Part shown: one piece after another, positions 45,076 through 60,000 of the stretch
Numbering within the stretch: the first letter of the stretch is position 1
Layout of the letters: the number at the start of each line of letters is the position of its first letter
Origin: Solen grandis
Taxonomy: Eukaryota > Mollusca > Bivalvia > Adapedonta > Solenidae
Length of the DNA stretch: 64,000 nucleotides
NCBI GenBank assembly: GCA_021229015.1
Contig: CM037777.1
Span: 70,382,952 to 70,446,951, forward strand
Direction: 5' to 3'
Translations under genes and position numbers: made by a program
The notes under the pieces: generated by a model
The model's database searches: none
Told to the model about the DNA's origin: nothing
Seen by the model: the letters and a program-made list of their open reading frames with translations, nothing else

Positions 45076-48000
45076 GTAAGGGGAATATTGCATTACTTAA
45101 GTAGCAAGTTGAGGAGATTTTGAAGGCAAAATTGAATGATTTGTATTTAAACTAAGTTGATGTTACTATAGAGCAAAAGACATGGACTGATTTGTGAGCT
45201 GTTAATCAGTCATAAAGAATATAAAGATAAGAGTTCTTTGGAATACATGTGTCACCTGCTGAAGTGTGACGGAAAATTGTGAAAGACCTACAGATGGACA
45301 GATAGACAGACGACAGAAAAGTGATCCCTATGTGTCAACTCTGCTTACAGCAGGAAAAAGTATTGATATTTTTCCTATATGACATTATGTCTCTCATAAA
45401 ATGATCCTGAGAATCCCTAAGGAAAATATATTGAAAGTGACTATGTCTTTAGATTCGATTTTTTATCCATCACATTATTTCCATCTTGTGTTGTTTTTAG
45501 CTCACCTGAGCCAGAGGCTCAAGGTGAGCTATTGTGACCGGTCTTCGTCCGTCGTCCGTCCGTCCGTCGTCCGTCCGTCCGTCGTCCGTCCGTCCGTCGT
45601 CCGTCAACATTTTGCTTCAAACGACATCTCCTCCTTAACCGCTTGGTCAATTTTGATAAAACTTTACAGGGATGTTCCTTGGGTGGTCCCCTTTCAAAGT
45701 TGTTCAAAGAATTGAATTCCATTTGGAATTCTGGTTGCCATGGCAACGGAAAGAAAAAACTTAAAATGTCTTCTTCTCCAAAACAACCAACTGAATTTCA
45801 AAATGTTTTGGCACAGATGTTCCTTTGGTAAGTGTCTACCAAGATTGTTCAAATTATTTGGATCCGTAAAAAAACATGGCCGCCAGGGGCGGGGCTTATT
45901 TGCCTTATATGTATATAGAGAAACCTTTAAACAACATCTCCTCTGAAACCACTGGACAGGAATTTGATTAAACTTGGCAGGGATGATCCTTGGGTCAACC
46001 TTCACAAAAGTTGCTAAAATAAACTTGATCCATGTAGAACTCTGGTTGCCATGGCAACAAAAAGGGGAAAAAAATGAAAACTTTAAAAATCATCTTCTTC
46101 AAAACTACTGGCCAGATTTTAAAATAAATTGGTACAGATGTTCCTTGGGTCAACCTCTACCAAAGTTGCTAAAATTATTCCGATCCGTAAAAAAACATGG
46201 CCGCCAGGGGCGGGGCTTATTTGTCTTATATGTATATAGAGAAACCTTTAAACAACATCTCCTCTGAAACCACTGGACAGAATTTGATTAAAATTGGCAG
46301 GGATGATCCTTGGGTCAACCTTCACAAAAGTTGCTAAAATAAACTTGATCCATGTAGAACTCTGGTTGCCATGGCAACAAAAAGGGAAAAAAAATGAAAA
46401 CTTTAAAAATCATCTTCTTCAAAACTACTGGCCAGATTTTAAAATAAATTGGTACAGATGTTCCTTGGGTCAACCTCTACCAAAGTTGCTAAAATTATTC
46501 CGATCTGTAAAAAAACATGGCCGCCAGGGGCGGGGCTTATTTGCCTTATATGTATATAGAGAAACCTTTAAACAACATCTCCTCTGAAACCACTGGACAG
46601 AATTTGATTCAAATTGGCAGGGATGATCCTTGGGTCAACCTTCACAAAAGTTGCTAAAATAAACTTGATCCATGTAGAACTCTGGTTGCCATGGCAACAA
46701 AAAAACAAGAAAAAAAGAAAACTTTAAAAGTCATCTTCTTCAAAACTACTGGCCAGATTTTAAAATAAATTGGTACAGATATTCCTTGGGCCAACCTCTA
46801 CCAAAGTTGCTAAAATTATTCTGATCCGTAAAAAAACATGGCCGCCAGGGGCGGGGCTTATTTGCCTTATATGTACATAGAGAAACCTTTAAACAACATC
46901 TCCTCTGAAACCACTGGACAGATTTAGATTAAACTTGGCAGGGATGATCCTTGGGTCAACCTTCACAAAAGCTGCTAAAATAAACTTGATCCATGTAGAA
47001 CTCTGGTTGCCATGGCAACAAAAAGAAAAAAAATATGAAAACTTTAAAAATCATCTTCTTCAAAACTGCTGGCCAGATTTTAAAATAAATTGGTACAGAT
47101 GTTCCTTGGGTCAACCTATTTATCTCAGGTGAGCGATTTAGGGCCATCATGGGCCTCTTGTTTCTGTTTTCAAAGTCAGTTTGAGGGGACATAGTTCAGG
47201 GGATTGATTTGCAGTTATTCATTTATTTTCATGTCTTCTATAAATGTTAAGTTTGTAATCACTACTACTGCAGCACAAGAACAACCAGAAGCTGGGCCTG
47301 GTCGAGGCACTGTTGAGTATCGGAGCATGGGAGAAGTCCAAGTCTATCCTTGACAGACTGCCTGAGTTCTTCGGCACAACATACAAACCTGTGGCCACTG
47401 CTCTGTGTGCTCTTATACACACTGTGCTGGACCCAGTGTACAGGAAGTAAGTGTGAAACCCTGACCTCTATAGGATAGGCTCTTCAACAATAGTCACTGA
47501 CACTTTTTCAAAAGTAGTTAAAAAGATAAAGGAATTACTGTAATTATCATGATACCTGTAGCAAATAATTCCCCTTCCTAAACTAGTTACAGTTAGTAAC
47601 ACTACTGGTTAGGGAATTGTTGGTGTATTGTATGTCTGGTTGCAGGTACAGTGGAATGTCCCAGAAGATAGTGGCCAAGCGCAGTAAGAGAGAGAAGGCG
47701 GGATGCAGTATACAGAAGGCCTCCACCTATCGAGAGGTGCATTCTCTAGCGTTCCCCATCGTGTCGTACCTGGGACCGTACGCAGCCTGTGATCCGGTGC
47801 TGCTGGTCAAGCTAGTGCGACTGGGCAGGAGCTACATGTCTAAGGTACCACCCCACCTGATCATCTTATTACACACTCTCCAAGTTGGATGGTTAGAGGT
47901 CAGAGTGTTACCACAGTGAGGCTACCCTGTGTCTGTCTCTACCCTGTGTCTGTCTCATATTTAATGTATGTTCCTGAACTTCTTATTTTAGGTAAACTAC

Positions 48001-51000
48001 TGATTTGTTAAATCAGCCGTAAGGTAAAATAAGATCAGTTGATTAATCATGTCTGATGTTTAATACTCAACCAGTGACATATTTAGACCATAGAAAAGCC
48101 AAATTAAGTTAATAGCAGCTGTCAGTTACATTTCATGTATTTTCATTTTATCTCAGTCGTTTTTCTTTTGAGAGCCATCATCTCAAGCTGTTGAAATGCT
48201 TTTGTTCTGATCAGGGTTTATACTGGTTGATATTTTCCAGTAGGGAAAAAAAGAAAATAGTAATTGTCTTCAGGGTTTTCCCTGGTGCAAAAATTTGCTC
48301 ATTTTGACCCTTAAATTGCATAAATGATCCTCAATATTTCACAATTTATCTCTTTATCTATATAGCAAGTGGTCATTTGGCCCCATTTAAAACCCTGGTC
48401 TAAAAAGATAGCTCATTATGTGGGTATGGATATTTTCAGAGGAACCAGGGCACTCTCTCGGTGGAGGACAACGGGATGTACTTTGGGCTGCTGAGTGTTG
48501 TGGATGAGGTGATACTACCCAGTCTGTCCTTCCTCACATCCAACTGTTGTATCTCCGAGGAGATATGGACTCTACTGAAAATGTTCCCGTATGAACTGAG
48601 GTATATAACCATACACACAAATACACAGAGCACTTAACTTTTTTCATTGAAGATAATTGCCATTTCTGAAGGGAGGGATCAAGAAGAAAGAATAGGTGAT
48701 TTTGTAAAATGGTAGAAAGTTGACATTTTTTACAATATATTGTATACATCCTTTGAACTGCATTTTTGGACAGTTGAAACATGTTCCATCTTCATATAAT
48801 CAACTAAATTCCTCATTTTAGTGTTGTATTGCCCAATAGAGGTGTTTGTTTACCCTGCATCCAATGGGAGTCAAGAATATTTGTTATTTCCATTAAAAAA
48901 TTCTGTTCCAACACAAAGACTGTTAATAAATATTGACTACAGGGATAGTTATGATTTTTTAATTGTGTCAGGTATCGTATGTACCGATGATTATCGTATG
49001 TACGGATGATTTTCTAATTGTGTCATGTATCGTATGTACGGATGATTTTCTAATTGTGTCAGGTATCGTATGTATGGCAACTGGAAGAATGAGATGTACC
49101 AGTCCCACCCTCAGCTGATCAAGGTTCGCGCTGACTGTCTCGAGAAGTCCAAGTACATCATGAAGTAAGTTACCATCTCCAGTTCTCAGGAGACTTGGAA
49201 AGGAGCTGGCCCTCGTGCCTTACTCACTTAAGACATTAATGTTTCATGAGAAGTCACTTTAAAATGATAAATGTCATATATAGATGTTTCTAAAAAAAAA
49301 TAATGACAAACCAATCCAAATGTCACATTAAAAAGAAATGTATCCAGGTCACTGATTTTCATGTTTTCTCATCAGTTTTTATTATCCCACCATTACATGT
49401 TCAAAAACTAGTTCATATTTCAGGTGAATATCAAGCCCTGGTTAAAAACGTGTATCCCTTACTATGTGTATTAGTGTCTAAATTTGTATTTAAAATTCAT
49501 TTTTCAACCATTTCATTGTAGTTTATTATCAGTTTTGACAAAGTGAATTGTAATACAGTTGTTGGCAGGTTCTAATGATATAAACATGATAATGATTTCT
49601 ACAATGCAGACGTTTGTCCAAGGAGAATGTGAAGCCCTCAGGCAGACAGCTGGGCAAACTGAGTCACAGTAATCCAGGGGTCTTGTTTGAATATGTAAGT
49701 AGACCCCTTATTCTCTTATGTCATACACTTCATTGTTTGTAACAGACCTCATGCAGAAATTCTTTACTTACTACCATGGATAGCTCTCTAGTGCCTTTCC
49801 AGTAGAAAATTAATGTAAATTTATGCGGTGTCCTCCAATTACTGGTGTACAAACCAAGCTTCCAGTTATTAATTTAAGACTAAGAATTTCCCACACAATG
49901 AGAATATGCTTTTTTCTCTACATCTTAGAAATGAAAAACTTTCAGGAGATAACTTTTTATATTTACTCTAATTTTTACATTTACTCTAATCCATAATATA
50001 TATATCCCCACTTCAGGAATCAGACAAGTTATCCAGTTACTTCCCTCTTACATAAAAAATGTTCAATATTATTGAGTCAAGATGTAGTATCTGGGATACT
50101 CATCACCAGTATTGAACTTAACCAGTGTGAAAGCCACTCAAATTATTACCATGGCATACTGATGACATTGCTTGTTAGTGTAAGGAGTCTTGGCTGTGTT
50201 ACAGGTGATCAGACAGATAGAGAAGTACGACAACTTGATTGGGCCAGTGGTGGACTCCCTCAAGTACCTCACTAACCTCTCATACGACATCCTCGTCTGT
50301 ATCCTTGGTGTGAAGCCGTCTCTCGGAGTTGTAATTGTTGTATTGGTTGAGTGCTAGTTTTATCCTCTGGGTGTGAAAGGGCTTGTATGTTGTGTACCCC
50401 ATTGCATCAGAATCTTAAAAGTAGATAATACACCAGTGGAACTTGGAACATCTTCTGTCACAAAAGGTAGCTTGGGGTATATTTGGAATTGGTTTGGGGG
50501 AGTTCTACAGAATTGATAGTGGTATGGAAATTGTGTGTAAACTGAGACAAAGTAGTGTTACTGGCGTATCTATCACCTTCACCTGAACTAGTGTTGTTTG
50601 ATTGTTATTGTTTCTTGTTTTTTTTTTCACTTGTAGGCATTATGTAGGATAAAATCTTAACGACTAAGATCAAGATCAAATCTGTTCCTGTAAACTTAAG
50701 TGTCACGAGCCCCTGGAGTGTGTATTCTCCTAAGTGATGAAAGGAAATATCTTGTGAAAAGAAACTGTGTCTATGTACACATATTGCATTGATGCTGTTA
50801 TCCTTAACCAGTGAACAGTTTGTATCATTGAAGCTGTAGCCAATCCTGAGAAAGAGAAGATGAAGTTTGACGACACCAGTCTCTCCTTGTGGTTACAGAG
50901 TGAGTATATCACCCACTATTCCACCTTTGAACAAAGTTCATGAGTATAAACACTACTAGTGATTTTTATTTTTTTTTGTTAAATGTTAAAATATTAAAAA

Positions 51001-54000
51001 CAGCTTGACATTAGTCTGCTGAATGCCTGGGGCAAGTTAAGTTTGGGAATGGACAAGTATATTGAATCTGCATTAGTTATACCCAAAGTTTAAGTGAAAC
51101 ACCTGAAACAGCTGTGTGATCTTTTTACATGTATGTACATACTGACTGTATCTGGAATTAATGTCATAACACATTCAGTATAAACTAATATTGACAGTCG
51201 TTCAGAATATTTGATACAAAGGATTACAATATTTAGGAGATATTTTGACCTGATTGAAATTTGCAAAGCAATCTCACATTAGCTTTCGTTGCCATCTAAA
51301 GTTTGCTGAAGGCATCAAAATTCAACTTGTTTATTGTGTTGGAAAAAATATATATATGATTTTACTATGGTGTTTGTGTAGTAGGGAGAAAGTGAAGGTA
51401 AAACAGCTTTTTCTGATTGATTGGCCGCCTAGCATAAACATAAAAGCCTTGACCAAGCTGTGTTGATCACAATTTCCAGGTTTAGCCAACTTTGCGGGGT
51501 CCGTATGCAAGAAATACCAGGTGGAACTGTCGGGCTTGATGCAGTATGTCACCAACCAGCTCAAGGCAGGCAAGAGGTGAACAATCTGGCTTATCTTATA
51601 ATACATGTGATGTAGACACATCTGTAACTGATTATATAGGTCTTCTGAAATACTTTGCAGCTCTTGTGTTTATTGTAAGTGACAAGATTCTAGTAGTTGA
51701 CATAAAATTGATAATTACTGTAAATATTAAACAGTAGAATATAATGGAAGACCTTATATTTTCTTTTTTTCTGCTCCATCTCTCTTGTTAAGATCTTACA
51801 GTAAGAAGATAAAAATCCTGTAATGTTTATGTAAACGGAGGAATTTTTTTCATTGAAGTTAAGATCTTTGGGTAAAATCTCCTGTGAATTAACAAATGTT
51901 GATTAAACACAAATGATGGTGAGGATGTTAATGTTTCCGTGACAGTATTGACCTGCTGCTGATGCGCGAGATTGTGCAGAAGATGGCGGGTATCGAGATA
52001 TCGGAGGAGATCACTGTGGATCAGCTTGAGGCCATGTCTGGCGGGGAACTGTTGCGGCAGGAGGTGAGTGGTCTGTGGGTCTCATGGAGACAGGGTGTTT
52101 AGGGTTACTTTACTTTCTGATTGATTTGAAACATATTTAGTATATTTAGGGGTATCATACTATCAAGGTAGATAACTTTTGATGGAATATATTAGAAGTT
52201 ATGGCCCCTTTTTTAACTTAGAAATTTTGGTTAAAGTTTTGCATTCAAGCTGCTATCCAGCTTTATCTCAGAAATGTTTATGGTATTGACTAGAAAGTTA
52301 AGGAGTGTATTCAGGGGCATCAGAAAACCAAGGAAGCTAACTTTTGGACTGAATTTTATACAAATTATGGCCCTTTTCTAACTTGGATACTTGGTGAAAG
52401 TTTTGCATGCACAGTGTTATTATGCTTATGTCTCAGTAACTAGGCATGGGATTGATTCTAGACTTCATAAAAATATTAAGGGGTATCAGACTATCAAGGT
52501 TTACCAGTTTTGACTATTATTATATACAGGGTATGTGAAGGGCAAGAATTGAAATAAATTTCATTTGATTTACCAAAAAACATTTTGAATAGTCGAGCGT
52601 GCTATCCTCTGACAGCTTTTATTGGAATTTAGGGTCAGCTTTTTAAAAGAAGTTAGACTTCTTGGCTCAACCTAAACATGTTAAACTTTGTATGTCCAGG
52701 GAGGGTACTTCACTCAAGTCAGGAACACAAAGAAGTCGTCCAACAGGCTGAAGGACACTGTCTTGGAAAATGACCTGGCACTGGCCCTCTGTCTTCTGAT
52801 ATCACAGCAGAGAGATGCTGTCATCTACAAAGAGGGCTCAGCCCGCCATCTCAAATTGATTGGAAAACTCTACGATCAAGTGAGTGTTGTTATATCTCTG
52901 GATGAGGAACAGAAAACAGTGACACATGATTTATTTCTGAAATAATTAATTGTTAATAATGTTTCTCAATTAAAACTTTAATTATGTCCTCAATAAAAGA
53001 TTTTCTCTGTAAAGTTTGTCATATAAAATGTAATTATCTCATTGTGTAATCTAGAGACAATATCATTAAAATTTTACACAATATTTTGCCTTAAATCTAT
53101 GCCAGCAGTTCTTGAAACTACTTCAGGTATAAATGAAATCTTATACTGAAATTAACATTGAATCTTATGACCTGTTAAAAGTCACAATTAATTTTCATGT
53201 ATTTGAGAACACAATGTCTGTCAAGTCAGATAACTTACTGGCTAAGTGGTTAGAGTGTCTTCTTTGTAATGTAGAAGTAATGGGTTTGATTAGTGCTCAG
53301 TATATAAGGGAAACTTTCGGACTTGTATGAGGATAAGATGACTTGGTGTGGTATCATAGTGAGGCATTTCTCTTTATCTTTCTAATGCAGACCTAAGTCT
53401 CCAAGGTGACTGAATTACTGATAGGAAGATATTAAACTTAAGCAGACAGATAGTTTCTAGGACAAAATAGTTTGTCTGATGAGTGAGAGAAAGATTGCTG
53501 AGAAAAAATCATTTGTATATAGCCATTATAAGCATAACAATGTTAAGTTTAGTCAACATTTATATACAGTTGTTTGGTAGTGGATGGACCCTATCCATGT
53601 TAACCAATCCTATAAATATGATAGTATAACCTACATGTGTTACAGTGCCAGGACACACTCGTTCAGTTTGGCAGTTTCCTGTCCATGCAGCTGAGTACTG
53701 AGGAGTTTGTCCGACGCCTGCCCGCCATAGACAAGATGGTTGGAGAGTATCACGTCCCACCAGATGCAGCTTTCTTCCTCTCCAGGCCGCTCTACAGCTA
53801 CGAAGTCAATGTAAGTACCCATGTCCTGACTAGTAATGTACTGAAGATTTTAATGTTGGTGGTAGTAGTTACAAACGTTTTCTTTTGTAGTTATCGCAGA
53901 ATAGCTTTATCTATATTTTAGAGACCATGTTTGACTTGATTTAATGACTGAGAATATCAGAAAATGGGGTGGTTTGTGATTTAATATGAAATCTACTTTT

Positions 54001-57000
54001 TAGGCAAAGTTTGATGAGCTTAGAAAGGCTGAGAAACTTGACAAAGACAAGAAATCATCAAGTGCCACAAAGGTAAGTATTAGTCTTGCTTCCTGAGCAA
54101 TTTGTGTTCATTTATTACTGAAAATGTTAGTTTGTGTAATTGGTACTAATATTAGAGACAGATATATTATCGTCGTAAATTTTTATATGAAATCATTATG
54201 TCCATATGGTCTACATGTAATAAAATGTATCACCATTAAATTGGATATGTAAATAAATATGATACCCAGTGGTGTGTTCTGTCTGTCTTGACTTGAATGT
54301 CGTGTGTAGTCTTACGGAAGTCAGTGAGTTCAATTTTTGCATGTTGCAAACAGTAATATAAGTAATTTTCTTCCATCTATTAATCCCTATCATGTTAAAT
54401 GGATTTTGAAGACAATACAGTACATACCACATGCAAACCATCAAAAACTGACCCTTTTGACCAGCATAAACTAAGTATGTTTTAGACCAATATATTCACT
54501 ACCTAATACCTTCCCTATAGCCCTGTTTGTCAGAAATGGAGGCTATATAGGAATCACACTCATCATGTTTTTGTCATGTCTCATTTATTGAACACTCACA
54601 TTGCATGAAGACAAGGTAGGATGCTGAGGTATTAATGACCTGTAGCTATAGTTCTAGTTGAGATGGTAACACTATACCTGCTGAAGATGAGAGTTGTGGT
54701 CTAAATTAGTGTAAAAAAGCAGATAAAGTATACTAGTATTAGAAGAATTGTTCACCAGTGGGCGGTGTTCTTCTGTTACAGCTACAGAAGTACTTGGAGG
54801 CTGCCGACGTCGTCATGAGTCCTGTCATCGAGTGTGTCCGTCCCCTGCAGTCACCCAAAATATGGGAGGATCTTAGGTATTATCTCTTTTGTTGAATTTC
54901 AAGCTTTCAATGTTTTTAAAAAAGATAATGATTGAAATCATATCAAGCAAAGATAGACTTGATTTGATAGTGTCATACTGATCAATTTGTAAGATAAAAG
55001 TAATAAAATGTATTTAAGAAAAGAAAAGAAACAGAAAGAAATAAATTTACAAATAAATCAATTTTTTAAGAAGCATTTTGAATTTTTTGTTGAGATTGAG
55101 ATAAAGGAATATGAGGGTGTGTATTACAGTCCAACATTCTACGTCACATTCTGGTCCCTGTCAATGTATGACATCCACGTTCCCTCGTCTGCATATGAGA
55201 AACAAGTGTCCCAGCTGACCAGTCAAGCTACGGCCTTCGAGGACAACAAGGATCTAGTAAGTCAGCGCTTGTTATGTTTCATTGAACAGTGGTTCCATAC
55301 GGCAAAAGAATGTGTGAAATTCTATGCAAGATACATGTATATTGTATAAAAAATCTGACTACTAAACAATGCATCAAATTTAGATAAAAAGCTGATGTTT
55401 GATTTGTAGATGTTGTATGATAAGATACTTTTGCTCCCTTTGCACATTTTGAGTGTTATGTACACAAGACAGTTGTACATGTCAGATTCATTAATGACCT
55501 TTCCTGCTCAAAGAACTGCTTAAAATTTCTCAAGGGGAACAGAGAGCTTAATTTCTTGTCAACATGAACATATAAGGAAGGTCAGATATATTCTCAATGT
55601 TAATTACACAGTTGTAGTGAGGGGTAGAGCAGTAATGTCAAGTTTTATTTTGTTCATAGCCGCAGAGCAAGAGGAAGAAGGAGAAGGATCGGTGTAACCA
55701 GCTGATGGACAAGCTGAAGGAGGAGGAGAAGAAACAGACGGAGCACGTACAGCGCGTCATGGCCCGCCTCAAGAACCAGAAGGAGAGCTGGTTTGTCTCA
55801 CGTGAGTAATATATTTGCAGAATTGAGTGTTGAGAGCCAAACATATCCAAGACGAGTTTTTTTTTGCAAGGTGTATAGACAGGTTTCTTTCTTTGAAAGG
55901 AGCTTGCAAAATTCAGTGAGCTTGAGAGTTTTTATTGTGTCTGTTAGGTATAGAGACAGGTTAAAGGTTCATATTTTACAGCAATTATTGCAGCTTGGAA
56001 GAATGATGTAAAGTGGAGAAATACAGAAAACATTCAATTTGTGCAAGGAATGTTAAACCCCTGAACAGTTGAGAGACTTTGAGCCTCTGTGGCCGAACGG
56101 GTAGAGTCGCTGACTTTAACACTCACTCAGCCCCTCACAGCGTGGGTTCGAATCCCGGCAGGGTCATTCAGAGTCAGCTGGACGTCGCTATATTACTGAA
56201 AAACTGTCAAAGCGACGGAATAGTCAAATCAAGAGACTTTGAACTTAGGTCTGAAATGTTGTTAGTGAAATGGAAGATTTTAAAGCATTGCAAAAGCATA
56301 TACTTATATAAAAAGAGAAAGTCTGATATTGAATATAATCTTACCAGTATAAATGCCAGTACTGACTCACAGTGCGGTTGTTCCTGCAGGGTGCACAAAG
56401 AACGAGACCATCACCCAGTTCCTGCAGCTGTGTATATTCCCCCGGTGCTGTTTCACTGCCAGCGACTCCGTCTACTGTGCAGAGTTCATTCACATCCTGC
56501 ACAACCTCAAGACACCCAACTTCTCAACACTTATCTGTTACGACAGGGTAAGGTGCTTTTAACAATCTAATTACAGTTTATTTCAGCAAAACATACAGAG
56601 AGTCATTTATACAAAGTTAATTGAAACAAACCCACAGAAACTAAGGATTATGGTAAGAAGATAGGAAAAGAAGTTCAACTTCAGGGAAAAATATTAGGCC
56701 TGCGGAAATATACTATAAATAGATATAAGGAAACGTTAATCTTTACAGTATTGTAGTAGCTTGAGGATAACTGATTGTATCTTGTGTCTTACCTGATGTG
56801 CTTTTGTCCTTTCTGAGTTATTGCCTCCATGTTAATATATCTCTAAGCTTTCTTGTGTTAGAGTATGTCAATATGCTTTCAAGAGTATATGTTACGTCAT
56901 GAAGTACTACTTAATGAATGTATGATACATCTTGTTTCAGATATTCTGTGATATCACGTACACCGTGTCATCGTGTACGGAGAACGAGGCCCACAGGTAC

Positions 57001-60000
57001 GGCCGCTTCCTCTGTGCAGCTCTACAGACCGTCATGAGGTGGCACAGCAACAAACACTTCTACGACAAGGTAACACTTTTGTACTTCAACCAGTAGTTAG
57101 TGATAGAAATGGATATCATGGATAAATCACTTTACACCATGGTATTCAATAGAAATTCCTTATCAGACTGATAGTAGGACCTCCATATTTCTATAACAAG
57201 TTCAACCTTTGAATTATGCACATAGACTGTTTTCGGTAAAAATATCCCTTGTGTAGTAAAAGCTAAAGTTATGTGTATTTTATGTTACACTCAACAGTGT
57301 CTCTTCCTGGTGTGTTTCTAAATGAGAGTTCATTTAACTCCAGTTATGTAGTTACACAGATCAGACTAAGTATAATATAAGGTTTTCACTCTTCTGTGAC
57401 AGTGTCAGTCTCTTCTGGAGGTATAGTCACATTTGGTATTGTGTCCTTGATCGATGTAAGTCCTCCATATATGAGTAAAGTTTGAATGTGAATAAAATGT
57501 GGCAAAATGGAAATATTTGAGCCCTTTATTTTCAGGAATGTGGTACGTACCCGGGCTTTGTGACTGTGTTCCGGAAAGGTGAGAACAGTAACAACAAGGC
57601 TGACCAGCTGGACTACGAGAACTACCGCCACGTGTGTCACAAGTGGCACTTCCGTATCACGAAGGCCATGGTCGTGTGTATAGAGTCAGGCAACTATATA
57701 CAGATCCGCAATGCTCTCATTGTTCTCACCAAGGTACAACTGTGTGTGGATTGACCTGTCATGGAAATGACTCTTAATAAATAATCATTTATTCCAATAA
57801 AAATACTTAGTTACATATTGAGAACTTCATCATGTGTTTTGCAATTTTAGAATTTTTATCCAGATATCTCTCAACAATTGTAAGGTGTTGTTATATTAAT
57901 TTAATGATTAGACTAGTTATTAGTACTGGAAATTTTCGTGCTGATCAGGTCTGAATTGGCTAAATTTGCTGTTTACCAGTATTGATATCAACCTGACTCA
58001 GCGGTTGCTGCAGATTTTTTTTGCTTATTTACCTTAATTATTGATGCATTCATAAAAAATCTGATCAATCCATCATCCATTAGTCCGTGTTCATTTCTCC
58101 TTATAACCCACAAAATGGTTTTGTTTTAAACTTTATAATTTATCTGTAGAGAGGGTCATGGATAACTGATATACCTACAGTACATATGACAGGCATCTTT
58201 AAGGTTACAACAAACACAAGTATCATGGGAGATTTTATCAAGACTCATTGTTAGAATTCTGGCTGTCTTTGAAATATGCATTTAAAATTGATGATTACAC
58301 CAAGATATGTACAGTGGATTAAGATTAATTCTTTGTGTTCTCTAGATCTTGCCCCATTACCCACGCATCATCCAGTTTGGATCTCCGCTGGAGAGACGAG
58401 TGGACAGACTACGCATGGAGGAGAAGGACAAGCGACCAGACCTGTATGCCCTGGCTATGGGGTGGGTCTCTAGTTATCATAAGCCTGTAGTCTTGTTGGT
58501 TGTGTAGCAAAGATGACCATAACTCAAGTTTTAAATGTTTGCATATAAAGTGCAATTCTTAAATATCTTCTTCTATATAGCTTTAATTTTTACATTTTTT
58601 GACATTTTATTTCAGAACAAGAATTACAATTTATGGTATTACATTTAGGCTGTAGCCTTCTAATGAAATTCACAATGTGATGTACTATTAATAACACACC
58701 ATCAGCCATTTGTTGATTGCTTACTAAAGATACTTTTTACCATCCTGGATATGTTTTCAGTTACTCTGGTCAGTTAAAGGGCAAGAAGAGTACATGGGTG
58801 AATGAGACAGAGTTTCACCATCGGGACAAGGAGGTAGGGGGTGCTGTGTGTACCATGTCAACATATCTCTTGCTAGCATCTTTCAAATCGAGGTGGTACT
58901 ACCTGATACAATGGAAATCTAAATAAATACGGTGTATACACTGGATGATTTGGATTAAAAAGATGATGTTGGTACTATCTCTTAGGGGCTATAAAACTTA
59001 GTAATCTGATACATGTATTGGGGGTGTAGAAACAACAATTCAAGTCAGATCCGTCAGTCCGTCAGTCTGTAGACAAGATTTGTCCAGGCTATATATGGGC
59101 TACATTTGGTCAGATTTTCATTTAACTTTACAATAATTATAAATACCAAGCCTACTTGCTCTTATTGAAGGTATGTTATGATTGCTTCATTTTTCATATT
59201 TCTTTAATAAATTTTATCAGCTTTATTTCTCAGCTACTACTAGCCTGGTTATGATTTAACCCCACAGCAGTTATAAGAATCAACACTAGTTGCACATATC
59301 CTTGGTATCAAGCATGTATCTGACATGATTACAGTAACTATAACAAACAGTATCTGGGGGGATTCATCAACTTCAATGATAGCTCTTGTTTTAAACAGTT
59401 AACATACAATAAAATATTTTGTGAATCCTTAAGTTGACTGCTTAAGTTCACTATTTCATGCTGCTGCAGTATATTTAAGTCAAATAATTATAATGTTTAA
59501 CCACTGACAGAAGAAGGATAAGGCTGCCTCATCAGCAGGCTCCATGGTGTCAGAGAATGGCGTCTCAGGGAAGAACGACTCCGGGGCCAGTGGGAGCAAG
59601 GACAAGACCAAGTTGGTGAACGGTGACAGTAAGTACTGTATGTATACACTGGAAGGTCTAGCAACTTGAGTAGCTTGAGGAAAAACGGGAAATATTTGTG
59701 GAAAAATAAGGTGGTTTGTGTGTTTGTCTGGTCATTAGAAATGAGTAATGGCTGTTTTATATTATATTTTTCCAAATGTTAGATGGAGAACTTTTCTATA
59801 AGTATGTTTTCAAATATATATGAATCAGAACTTTTATGTCTGAATCTGCTAAAAATAGTTTGTCAGATAGACACTGTTGTTCAGTACCTGCACAGACTCT
59901 TGATGCCGCCCAAGTTTGATTATTGAATCCAACACATTGCTGTTAGTGTCATCCTCAGTGAATAACTTTACAGAGAGTTCCAGTCAGTCTAAGGACAAGG

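Noticed and set aside
45974..47132. Family of ~97-residue proteins
   Set aside because: They are translations of a 320-bp satellite unit, each in the same phase of the repeat and with no start, splice or homology support.
55008..55349. Start codon at 55008 as a separate THOC2-like gene
   Set aside because: The in-frame Met lies in the intron; the acceptor at 55129 and the phase show it is exon 20 of the same gene.
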